A stretch of DNA of 64,000 nt from Beaufortia kweichowensis (lineage: Eukaryota; Chordata; Actinopteri; Cypriniformes; Gastromyzontidae). The DNA lies in assembly GCA_019155185.1 (NCBI GenBank), contig CM032800.1, positions 16,829,447 to 16,893,446 on the forward strand, read 5' to 3'. This document shows, piece by piece, positions 55,028 to 64,000 of this stretch. How positions within the stretch are numbered: position 1 is the first letter of the stretch; each line of letters opens with the position of its first letter. The position numbers and the translations under genes are program-made. The notes beneath the pieces were generated by a model that was not told the DNA's origin, did no database searches, and worked only from the letters and a program-made list of their open reading frames with translations.

Positions 55028-55787
55028 ATCCGTTTTGCAAAACATTCAACGAACCATTATGAACCAGAATACTTCTTTTGTTTTGTCTTTGTAATGAGCG
55101 AATGGGTCCGGCCTTTCATGCTATATCAGGGCACGCGCATATACCGTTGTATTTGTGAAATAGCAACGGTCCCTGGTGCAAAGTGCTTTAGAAGTGTAAA
55201 TACCGACGAGCAGCAGGTAATAATGTGCGTTGCCGGCCGTTGTCGAAAACAGACGAAATGAACCTTTACGCCGCTAACACGGTTTCGCGATTCGTTAAAT
55301 GAACGCTGCATTCGTTGAATGCAATGCGGCATAAAGCGCCTGGAACACTTGCAGACAACAGAACGCCTTTAATTTGCTGATATTGTGTGCAATTTAAACG
55401 CTGTCTCCAGCGTCAACAGGCGAAAAAAGCACTCCGGAGCTCGTTGTCCTTTAAGAATGAAACGTCAGCGGCAATCCTTTCACAATCCATATAAGGAAGA
55501 GTATTCCACGACAGCCTTTTATGCGTGTATGCTCATCCCTAACTTTGTTCGTTCTCTTGTTTATTCGTTTACCAACTAATGGAATAGTTTGTGTATTCCA
55601 CCAGCAACGTCATCAGTCAGCCATGCGCAATGGTTTGCATCGACGGTGAGTGCCAAAAGCCTGCATGTACTCCATGCTTTTGAGGTGTACTTTTCCATAT
55701 TATTCGACTTAAAACACACAATACACTCCTTTACTCCTGTGTGTGTTTGTGTGTATTTATTTATTAACCAACTAATCGAAGCGTTTT

Positions 55788-56279
55788 GTTTATTTAATTA
55801 ATAAGCTGCATCAGTCAGCCGTGAGCACTGGCGTTCATCGCCGGTCAGTGCAACATAAACATTTTCTTGACGTTTTTAAAGGGCACTTTTCCCATCTGCA
55901 GGCAGAGCAAGATGCAAGAAGCAGCTCGAAATAAACCAAAAGAGTTGAATGCACACGAAGACGACCAGAGAGCTGCTCAACTCGAGGCGTTTAATCGCGA
56001 GTGTGGACCTTTCGCCTCCACCATCGCCCGAACGGCTTCTTTCATTTTGTCAGACTAAAGGGCTTAAAATACACCGTGCACTGCCTACAACCTTGTAGCA
56101 AAACACCACGCAACGTGTGAGCAAAACGAAACGACCGTGTACATGAGCAAATTTCAAATGTGAGCTCGTGTTGCCGTTGGCTTCCGACACTGAGCTTGCA
56201 CAGCTGAACGGCAGCAATGAAGTGCCGTCTTACTCGAAGCGTTTGCTGTGGTAACGAGTGATCTGCCTTTACACCCAAG
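55788..56279 (-). repeat. Unit 8 right inverted-repeat arm
   Basis: Partner of 54167-54654 and the last arm of the array; 195 bp upstream of the truncated U2 copy 9. Confidence 0.85.
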
Positions 56280-56474
56280 AGGTACGCAAAAGCTTATACC
56301 CATTTGGCCAAATGTGTCTTCTATGGCACCTTTTATTTTCAAGAGTGTGCATATGACCCAGCTGCTGTGTGCGCAGCCTCGGTCGCGTGCCTGCTGCTGA
56401 CCTTTGGTCTGCTCACCGCTGCCGCGACCGGCAGTGCTTTCACCGGCTCTCCCTCTTGCAGCGCAAACCAAAGC

Positions 56475-56600
56475 ATCGCTTCGGGCCTTTGGCTAAGATC
56501 AAGTGTAGTATCTGTTCTTATCACTTTAATATCTGATACGTTCCCTATCCGGGACTATATATTAAATGGATTTTGAGACACGGAGGTGGAAGCGGGGCTT
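56475..56600 (+). pseudogene. U2 snRNA copy 9, 3'-truncated (array end)
   Basis: U2 runs from its start past the Sm site to AAGCGGGGCTT and stops, where intact copies continue GCTCCG. The 3' stem-loops needed for U2A'/U2B'' binding are missing. The promoter region upstream is complete. Confidence 0.92.
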
Positions 56601-56608
56601 CCACCTCC
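56582..56608. repeat. Fold-back inverted repeat at the array end
   Basis: GGAGGTGGAAGC (56582-56593, U2 sequence) is followed after GGG by its perfect reverse complement GCTTCCACCTCC (56597-56608). The new strand appears to have copied U2 backwards for 8-12 nt before unique sequence begins. Confidence 0.85.
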
Positions 56609-57067
56609 ATTTAGGTAATGCGTTGCAGAAAGGAGTAGACTTAAGGTATCTGCAGTCCTGGCGTTGTCAATAATTGTATTCTCAAGAGCACTTGATGATT
56701 TATGTTCAGCCAAAACGACACAAGATTAGTTAGGGAGGGATATTATTCTTCATTCAAAGCCTCTCACCACATGGTCCATCAGAAACAAATAAAGTGCAAC
56801 AAATAAAGTGCTTAAACAGTACAACTTTTTCACAACATAGGCTAGGTTTCAGTTAAGAATTAGTTTAATACCATTCTAATCAAAATATCAATCAACCTAC
56901 CTAGGTCAAATCTTAAACACTGGTCTATGAATAAGGCTTTATTGTGGTACATAGGCAGTCATTTAGAGTGAGTACTCAATTGGACAACATTTCATTGTTG
57001 CATACCTACTCAGCTCAGATTCTCATCATCAGACTTCTCGAGGTGGTAGTTTCTCTCGTTCTTTCGG
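56609..57067. other. Unique flank, no gene seen
   Basis: The first sequence outside the array. It has no long open frame and no repeat I recognise. A short duplication (AACAAATAAAGTGC) lies near 56790. Confidence 0.6.
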
Positions 57068-58161
57068 GGTTGTGGCTAGAGGGAGACAGCTCGGCGAAGC
57101 GGCACAAAATCTCGTTGGATCGCGGTAAAAATCTCGAAAAAATGAAACGAACAGCTAAGAAGACAAGTAGAGAACTATTTTTTCTATTATTAATTAATGC
57201 CAAGGCACCATTTGTGCATGTATATAACAAAAATAAATACAAAACGAAAGCTTTAACACCAAAAAATACATAAAATAAGGTGAAATAAATGAACAGTTTT
57301 AAGAGCTTTAATCAGCCTAATTTGTGACAAGTCTGTCTCCCTCCATGATGTTGAGGAGAACGAGGGCTCAGGCAATCAGAAATCATAATCGAAACAATCC
57401 GTTTTATAAATATTTTTTAAATAAAAGTCATTAATAAAATTGGTAAATTGTGTTTGTATGAGAGTACTCATGTGTCAAATCCTCATGTACTACACCTTCC
57501 ACTACCCAACATAAATGTCTTAAAATGGCTGCATATGCTGTTATTGCAGACTAGACTTACAATTACCAGTATCTACACACAATAGGGGAAAAAAGAGCAA
57601 ACATACAATTTGTTGGCACAAAACATTTTTATTTTACACAAACATTCATGCATACACAGACAGACACAATGCCAACCACCATAACAACAACAACAACATT
57701 CGAACACTCATGCACAAACACAGTGCCAACAATTGTAACATTCACTAATTTCAATACATTTGAAAAAGGTTTCAACAAGAAAATTTTTTTGGATTTGATT
57801 TAATTCATTACCAAATGATTGGATTGTGATTAACCCAAAGAACAGTATTAATGCAGCAATAAACAGTAAAGAATTAACCCAAGGAACAATAATGAACAGT
57901 AAAGAATTAATCCAAGGAAAAACAATAAATATTAAAGAATTAACCGTCCCACACCAAAAGCCTTGTCCTTTGTCCAAACGATAAACTTTGTCATTGTGTC
58001 CTCCTCGAAGCCTTTAAAATTATGGCGTTCAAAACACCCCTTTGAAATCTTTGAAAATATCCCGCTGCCATTTCTCCACTAATTGTTTTTTGTAATTCGC
58101 GCGAGAGTTCGCAAAACTTGCGTCACTTCCGGCTGGAGCTGTCTCCCCTCTAGCCACAACC
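57068..58161. repeat. 1.1 kb segment bounded by a 25-bp inverted repeat
   Basis: GGTTGTGGCTAGAGGGAGAC plus AGCTC (57068-57092) is the reverse complement of 58136-58161 apart from one extra C. The segment holds no convincing coding region; it includes (CAA)n near 57680 and short tandem repeats at 57822-57946. It may be a non-autonomous transposon or a local inversion remnant; no clear target duplication is visible. Confidence 0.45.
57822..57946. repeat. Short tandem repeat, ~35-bp unit
   Basis: Two full and one or two partial copies of AACAGTAAAGAATTAACCCA followed by AGGAACAATAAT, with small differences. Confidence 0.75.
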
Positions 58162-58182
58162 GTCTTTGTACAACTGCACAAC

Positions 58183-58857
58183 ATCCTAATACAGGGAGAA
58201 CAAGTTTTGCTTTTAGTTGTCCATCCTTAAACATTTTTAATAATAGGAGAACATCAGATCATTTATCAGTATACACTGTAGAGATGATGGCAATAGCAAC
58301 AGCACTGCAGTGGATAGAAGACCAAAAGATTATACTTTGTACAGATTCATGTTCAGCGTTACAGTCATTGCAATCATTCACATCTCACAGATATATGAAA
58401 ATCTGTATAGATTTAAAAATATGAACATCATGATAAGATTTATGTGGATACCAGCTCATAGGGGGATAAAGGGCAATGAAAAGGTTGATGGATTAGCAAA
58501 GCAGGCTTTGGAAAGTGAGAACATTATTAATATCTCACTTAGTAAATTTGAAGCAAAAAGCAGTAATTAAAACATATACCATTAAGGAGTGGCAACAAAA
58601 ATGGGATGCAGGAATTACAGGACGTCAACTTTATGAAATACAAAGGGAAGTAGGAGGGGTAAGGAAGACGAGAAGAAATACTAAAGAGGAAACTTTTTTT
58701 TTTTAACAAGATTAAGGGAGCTGCTCACCATGCTCAATAAAACTTTAAAATTAATAAATAAACATCCAACAGGATGTTTTTTTTTATAATTATGAAATGG
58801 GAAACTCTGGTTCACACTCCAATACAGTAGGTGGCGATAATGCAGGAAAAGAAGAAG
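58183..58857 (+). mobile_element. 5'-truncated LINE with C-terminal RNase H (I/Nimb-like)
   Basis: Fragments in two frames give an RNase H domain: VEMMAIATALQW (E), LCTDSCSALQSL (D), then FMWIPAHRGIKGNEKVDGLA (H and D). A 3' UTR with CAGTAGGTGGCGATAATGCA and a GAA-rich tail follows, typical of fish I-group LINEs. Both flanks match the gene-unit promoter sequence (GCACAAC | CAACAGAAGCTACC), so it landed in a copy of that unit with a 4-5 bp duplication. Confidence 0.75.
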
Positions 58858-58915
58858 AACAACAGAAGCTACCGACTGTCTTATCAAACACAGCTTTTGT
58901 TTCCCAAACATTTTA
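58858..58915. pseudogene. Remnant of a third copy of the duplicated gene unit (5' flank)
   Basis: CAACAGAAGCTACC and TATCAAACACAGCTTTTG plus TTTCCCAAACATTTTA match 61877-62045, with the ~115 bp in between missing. With 58161-58182 it shows that the unit at 59077-62333 had another copy on its left. Confidence 0.7.
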
Positions 58916-59060
58916 TAAAAAGTTACCAGTGGCACACTGGGAGCGATTAAGGAGTAAGAGTGTCTTGCTCAAGGCACCCCAGTTGTTTCCTGCTGGTACT
59001 GGGAATCGAACCAGCATCTGGTTGCTAGTCCAACACTAACCACTAGGCTACAACTGCCCC
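58916..59060 (-). mobile_element. tRNA-derived SINE
   Basis: Read on the minus strand it starts GGGGCAGTTGTAGCCTAG, with a polymerase III A box (TAGCCTAGTGG, 59040-59050) and B box (GGTTCGATTCC, 59002-59012) at tRNA-like spacing. It then has the common fish SINE body TGCCTTGAGCAAGACA and ends near GTAACTTTTT. I cannot name the subfamily. Confidence 0.75.
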
Positions 59061-59076
59061 TATGATGTCTTGACTA

Positions 59077-60741
59077 TTAATTATATAAATGCAAAGAGAG
59101 TTTTATTTTTATTCATCTGAGCTCTTAAACAATGCTGCAAATACAGAAAGTCTTGTACACGGTCACTAAAGACATACATTGATTATTGTTGTCGTTGTTT
59201 TTAAATAAATGGTTTAATTTAGCAGAGAATAGTACAACATATTTTTATTTGGCACACATTTGCTAGTAAAATAAATCAAACTCAAATGAATAAATGACAA
59301 TGGTAAATGATAAAATAATCATCACTGATTATCATTATTAAATGAAGTATTATCAATAATTAAAAACCATTAAGCACATTTTAAGCCATTATCACCATCT
59401 TGTCACTATAAACAGTCATTACAGCAAAGTCGTAGAAATAAACTGAAAGAATAACATCCATTTGAACAAATACAGTGAGTGTAAGAGCTTGGGAAATTAT
59501 CACAGGGTTCCAATTTAAGCGAACAAATAATAAATACATTTTTAAACAGATGAATACATGTTGGATTGTCTCTGATTTAATGTCTATAGAAAAAGGTAAC
59601 ACAGTGCAGATTATTCATAGGGTCTACTGTAATAGTGTTTTATTTTTGTTTGTACATTTAATTGATTGTTTGCTCATTAATATCATTAAAAGCTTAATTT
59701 AGGCAATATGACGACTTGCTGAATAACCCAGTAGTCCAATGCGTTACCTTACATACCTGTAAACAAATTCCTGTAATAAATAGTAATCGCAATAAAAACA
59801 CACACAAGTCTGTATTATGCTTTCAATAAAATATGTATTTATTTACAGGGGAGGAGGTTTGAAACATTCAAGCAGTGTGTGACTAATGTACATTAGAGAA
59901 GGAGTTGGAGTTGTGCCTGTTGACGATCAAATGCTTCAGTTTGGGATCAGTTCGGTATCGATGATGCAGCAACCGTCTCTGCAGTTTCTCATTCTCTTTC
60001 CTTTGTCTCTTTTCCTTCTTTTTGCTGACCGTTTTCTCAGCCCAGTCCAGAAGAGCAAGCAGACCGCTCCTCTTTTTTGGCTTCATCTCAAACTCGTGCG
60101 GTTTTTGCTCTTTGTTCTTCATTTCATCGGATGAGATGGTCCTCCTGTGTACTCCACATGCTCATTTTCGATGTCAATGTCCATCAGGACGAGTTGTTGA
60201 GCCGATTCAAACAGTGAGGTAACTGGCTGTGGCTTTACTTCAACACGTGAAGGAATTTGGCTGAGAGAATTCACTTGAATCACGGTTTCTGTTCCACTGA
60301 GGATTGAAGAGACAGAGAACGCGTGTCAGAGATATAACTTCACATTCAATCATTTAGCAGACACTTTTCTTCACACTGATCTCACCTGTTGCTAACGTTG
60401 GGTTTTCCTGAACCAGTATTGGTTCTACCACCGATGGCAGTGTTTTGATTCCGTCAGCTCGTGGGTATCATCTGAAAGATCCTGTCAGACAGTGATGGTT
60501 CTTCCACCGACGGCAGGGGTCTGATCTCGACAGCAGCTCGTCTCGAGTGTCGAGGGTCCTGTAAACTCTTACTGGTTCTCCCACCGATGGCAGGGTCTGA
60601 TCACAGCAGCTGATGGTCTCGGCGGTGAGAGGTCCAGTCAACTCTCATTGGTTCTTCCACCGGCGGCAGGGTCTGATGCGTGGGTCTGGTCTCTCCAGCT
60701 CGTAGAGTCGAGGATGGAGGGGCGTGTTAACCATCACTGGT
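59077..60741. repeat. Direct repeat, copy A (matches 62334-64000)
   Basis: Near-identical to 62334-64000, offset 3257 bp, with mostly single-base indels. The match runs out only because the window ends, so the real duplication unit is probably ~3.26 kb (59077-62333). 59090-59870 is AT-rich with no gene. Confidence 0.93.
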
Positions 60742-61765
60742 TCTCTCATCGACGGCAGGCCTCTGATCTCAGTGACCGGTGTTGGAGGGCAGATGCCTCT
60801 TTAACTAACAACGGCTCTGCTACTGAAAACACGAGTCTGTTGTCATCAGATGAAGTCATCGTTCTCTTTTCTTCGTCCTTACTTGTCTCCTCCTTCACCA
60901 TTTCGCTCTGTTTCTCAGTGACACTCTGTGAAGAAATCAGACTTTGAGAAACCTTCAAAGCTTAATACGCTAGGAGCAACACTGCATCACACACTTAGAT
61001 CCCATTACTGAACACACAAACTTCAATCATAATGACTGTCAGCAAACATCATTCATTGAACAACTCTAAATACAACAAACACCAATGACAACAACAACTA
61101 CTGAAGCAGTAATCCTTTTTAATAACAGTAACCACATAACTGCAGTGCATGCTGGGATACTGCGTATGCACAAACTCAGAGTTGCTCTCTCAGGTTTAAA
61201 TGTTCAGATGGCAGGACTAATGGTCTTAAATGTTCACTCTAATCAAGATTCTAGATGTCTCACCTTATTCAAATAGCTCAGAGAAATTATAAAACACTTT
61301 CTCTAAGATATTTTTAACAACCTCTCTTTTTCCGTCTCTCCTCCTGCTCCAGCGAGATGCTTGTCCAGTACTTGGCTGTATCTCTTGCACTGTAAAATGG
61401 ATAAGTTGACTTAGAAAATGTTTGGAAATTGATTGCCTTGCAATGGATAAGCAGTGTATTCATTTGTAGTTGGCAAAACTTTAAAATCTGTAAACTTGTT
61501 CCACGAAGTTTAATGAAGTGATGGTAACACAAAAGCATTACCGAGGTCAACTTTTTACACATTGGCTGAGTGAGTAATGTTTACTTGTTTGTTAAAGACA
61601 GTATTTGTGCGCTCTTGAATCACCTCTGGCCCTGTTAATGATTCCTCAGGTCGATCAGTCTGATCAGTTTCGCTCCGTTCTTGTTCTGTAAACTGCTCTG
61701 TCTTCGTGGACAAGCAGAGAACAAAGCGCCCGAAGCGACTCCATCACACTTCTAAGCGGTGTCAT
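59883..61765 (-). CDS. Unrecognised multi-exon gene, copy A
   Basis: I do not recognise the protein. Minus-strand exons are inferred from splice signals. Exon 1 is 61765-61585 (ATG ACACCGC, ending before GTAAAC). A small exon lies at about 61389-61322 (after TTTTACAG; phase not settled). A large exon runs from about 60926 (or further upstream) to 60386 and ends CAG|GTGAGA. The last exon is 60288-59883, ending NSFSNVH. The large exon encodes tandem ~25-aa repeats of LPSVxEPxxV. The last exon is lysine/arginine-rich (ALLDWAEKTVSKKKEKRQRK), suggesting a nucleic-acid-binding or coiled-coil tail. Single-base indels break the frame in exons 1, 3 and 4; copy B reads through at one of these, so errors or partial pseudogenisation are both possible. 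Confidence 0.5.
60386..60760 (-). repeat. Coding tandem repeats (LPSVxEP), ~75-80 bp unit
   Basis: Five copies of TGCCATCGGTGG-like units (each followed by AGAACCA on minus) give LPSVGEPV, LPPVEEPM, LPSVVEPI, LPSVEEPS and LPSMREPV. The same repeats occur at 63690-64000. Confidence 0.8.
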
Positions 61766-61904
61766 TATCAAACACTGAGATGCTACAGGCAAATATCAAT
61801 TCACTTGTCTTTGTAAATCTTCGTAAATGGTTCGTAGAAATAGTCTCTTACGGTAGCGTGTCTTTCTACAACCGCACAACAGAAGCTACCAATTGACAAC
61901 ACCC

Positions 61905-61918
61905 GTTGCTATGGAGAC
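61905..61918. promoter_or_regulatory. X-box-like RFX site near the gene start
   Basis: GTTGCTATGGAGAC fits the RFX X-box (GTTGCCATGGNAAC) with small changes. It lies 140 bp upstream of the inferred exon 1 start codon of the minus-strand gene. Confidence 0.5.
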
Positions 61919-62333
61919 TTTCAATCACGCACGCTGCGGTGGCGTCATCGTCTGGCCGGTGAAAACGTGAAATCGCGCTGATGAAATGTTGTACTGACGG
62001 ACCAGCAGTCATTATCAAACACAGCTTTTGTTTCCCAAACATTTTAGGAAACACTCCTATATGCCCTGCACATTAAACATTCATAGGTTGAAGTATTTAA
62101 ACGCTAAAAAGCAACGTTACCTCATATTTAAGAAACAAATACTTAGACAGAATAAATGTATATAATTTATATTTATTATGTTGAACTTTAAATATCTATA
62201 AATTTCCCGTTTACTTGTTTTAACGTGTTTAAAAGGCAATTTTCCTGGTCTAATATGGCGGTGGCGTAAAGCGTATCGGCGACATGCGCCTGTTCCGCGA
62301 ATGTACCGGATGACACAGAATGATGTGCGGCCT
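61919..62333. other. Intergenic region between the two gene copies
   Basis: CpG-containing upstream sequence to about 62050, then AT-rich sequence. No gene is seen. 62005-62045 matches the remnant at 58876-58915. Confidence 0.6.
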
Positions 62334-64000
62334 TTAATTATATAAACGCAAAGAGAGTTTTATTTTTATTCATCTGAGCTCTTAAACAATGCTGCAAATA
62401 CAGAAAGTCTTGTACCACGGTCACTAAAGACATACATTGATTATTGTTGTCGTTGTTTTTAAATGAATGGTTTAATTTAGCAGAGAATAGTACAACATAT
62501 TTTTATTTGGCACACATTTGCTAGTAAAATAAATCAAACTCAAATGAATAAATGACAATGGTAAATGATAAAATAATCATCACTGATTATCATTATTAAA
62601 TGAAGTATTATCAATAATTAAAAACCATTAAGCACATTTTAAGCCATTATCACCATCTTGTCACTATAAACAGTCATTACAGCAAAGTCGTAGAAATAAA
62701 CTGAAAGAATAACATCCATTTGAACAAATACAGTGAGTGTAAGAGCTTGGGAAATTATCACAGGGTTCCAATTTAAGCGAACAAATAATAAATACATTTT
62801 TAAACAGATGAATACATGTTGGATTGTCTCTGATTTAATGTCTATAGAAAAAAGGTAACACGAAGTGCAGATTATTCATAGGGTCTACTGTAATAGTGTT
62901 TTATTTTTTGTTGTACATTTAATTGATTGTTTGCTCATTAATATCATTAAAAGCTTAATTTAGGCAATATGACGACTTGCTGAATAACCCAGTAGTCCAA
63001 TGCGTTACCTTACATACCTGTAAACAAATTCCTGTAATAAATAGTAATCGCAATAAAACACACACAAGTCTGTATTATGCTTTCAATAAAATATGTATTT
63101 ATTTACAGGGGAGGAGGTTTGAAACATTCAAGCAGTGTGTGACTAATGTACATTAGAGAAGGAGTTGGAGTTGTGCCTGTTGACGATCAAATGCTTCAGT
63201 TTGGGATCAGTTCGGTATCGATGATGCAGCAACCGTCTCTGCAGTTTCTCATTCTCTTTCCTTTGTCTCTTTTCCTTCTTTTTGCTGACCGTTTTCTCAG
63301 CCCAGTCCAGAAGAGCAAGCAGACCGCTCCTCTTTTTGGCTTCATCTCAAACTCGTGCGGTTTTGCTCTTTGTTCTTCATTTCATCGGATGAGATGGTCC
63401 TCCCTGTGTACTCCACATGCTCATTTTCGATGTCAATGTCCATCAGGACGAGTTGTTGAGCCGATTCAAACAGTGAGGTAACTGGCTGTGGCTTTACTTC
63501 AGCACGTGAAGGAATTTGGCTGAGAGAATTCACTTGAATCACGGTTTCTGTTCCACTGAGGATTGAAGAGACAGAGAACGTGTCAGAGATATAACTTCAC
63601 ATTCAATCATTTAGCAGACACTTTTCTTCACACTGATCTCACCTGTTGCTAACGTTGGGTTTCCCTGAACCAGTATTGGTTCTACCACCGATGGCAGTGT
63701 TTTGATTCCGTCAGCTCGTGGTATCATCTGAAAGATCCTGTCAGACAGTGATGGTTCTTCCACCGACGGCAGGGGTCTGATCTCGACAGCAGCTTCGTCT
63801 CGAGTGTCGAGAGGTCCTGTAAACTCTTACTGGTTCTCCCACCGATGGCAGGGGTCTGATCACAGCAGCTGATGGTCTCGGCGGTGAGAGGTCCAGTCAA
63901 CTCTCATTGGTTCTTCCACCCGATGGCAGGGGTCTGATCGTGGGTCTGGTCTCTCCAGCTCGTGGAGTCGAGGATGGAGGGGCCGTGTTAACCATCACTG
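62334..64000. repeat. Direct repeat, copy B (runs past the window end)
   Basis: Partner of 59077-60741. Differences are few (for example ATAAACGC for ATAAATGC, CACGAAGTGC for CACAGTGC). Confidence 0.93.
63143..64000 (-). CDS. Unrecognised multi-exon gene, copy B (partial)
   Basis: Last exon 63547-63143 and part of the repeat exon from 63643 to beyond the window. In the last exon the reading SLFESAQQLVLMDIDIENEH continues as YTGRTISSDEMKNKEQ, where copy A has lost one base. A one-base loss a little further on (CAAAACCGC versus CAAAAACCGC in copy A) breaks copy B instead. Each copy is whole where the other is broken, so the ancestral gene was open. Confidence 0.5.

Larger units (their letters stand above)
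47604..56474 (+). repeat. Array unit 8 (U2 split by Keno-3; U1 3'-truncated)
   Basis: U2 5' part, Keno-3 (47631-53039), U2 3' part (53040-53186), AT-rich spacer to 54166, left arm 54167-54654, truncated U1 54891-55027, shortened central spacer to 55787, right arm 55788-56279, U2 upstream sequence to 56474. The (TA)n tract and U1 3' end are deleted. Confidence 0.9.
1..56600 (+). repeat. Tandem U2-U1 snRNA gene array, right-hand edge
   Basis: Eight units plus a truncated ninth follow each other head to tail. U2 starts lie at 9, 3643, 7273, 10905, 14536, 23599, 27230, 47604 and 56475, so uninterrupted units repeat every 3630-3634 bp. All snRNA genes lie on the plus strand and alternate U2, U1, U2, U1. 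Spacers are nearly identical between units, as expected for an array homogenised by unequal exchange or gene conversion. The left side runs out of the window; the right side ends inside a U2 gene at 56600. Retrotransposon insertions and truncations occur only from unit 5 rightwards. Confidence 0.96.

Noticed and set aside
1..56600. CRISPR-like array
   Set aside because: Repeats are kilobase units with snRNA genes; there is no short repeat-spacer structure and the genome is vertebrate.
58797..59039. Plus-strand 80-aa frame over the LINE tail and SINE
   Set aside because: It spans the GAA-rich LINE tail, a promoter remnant and an antisense SINE, so it is a chance frame.

Overview
The window looks like nuclear DNA of a bony fish, most likely a cyprinid. 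The evidence is vertebrate U1 and U2 snRNA genes, Keno-type (Tx1 clade) LINEs that target U2 genes, a deuterostome-type Ty3/gypsy element, a tRNA-derived SINE and spliced genes. No bacterial or organellar features are seen. Repeat copies differ by many 1-2 nt indels, often in homopolymers. Single frameshifts may therefore be assembly error and are treated with caution.

Positions 1-56600 form one tandem array in which every unit carries one U2 gene and one U1 gene on the same (+) strand. The clean unit is about 3.63 kb: U2, an AT-rich spacer with an internal direct duplication, a ~490 bp inverted-repeat arm, ~235 bp of U1 upstream sequence, U1, a spacer opening with a (TA)n tract, the opposite arm, ~200 bp of U2 upstream sequence, and the next U2. 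Units 1-4 and 6 are uninterrupted. Unit 5 has its U2 split by a Keno LINE (Keno-1). Unit 7 has its U2 destroyed by a decayed Keno (Keno-2) and its U1 split by a different Tx1-clade LINE. That LINE is itself split by a 6.6 kb Ty3/gypsy element on the opposite strand. Unit 8 has its U2 split by an apparently intact Keno (Keno-3) and a U1 lacking its 3' end. The array stops inside a ninth U2, at a short fold-back.

The strongest novelty candidate is the LINE inserted after nt 50 of a U1 gene, with an 11-bp target-site duplication and a poly(A) tail. It is clearly related to Keno, so one snRNA repeat unit hosts two related LINE lineages, one in each gene. The 5' ends of the Keno copies carry U2-derived sequence, which suggests transcription from the U2 promoter. 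The nested LTR element has integrase upstream of reverse transcriptase (Gmr1-like order).

Positions 56601-64000 lie outside the array. They hold a 5'-truncated LINE ending in an RNase H domain, a tRNA-derived SINE, and a tandemly duplicated (~3.26 kb period) multi-exon gene on the minus strand that I do not recognise. Its large exon encodes repeats of an LPSVxEP motif.
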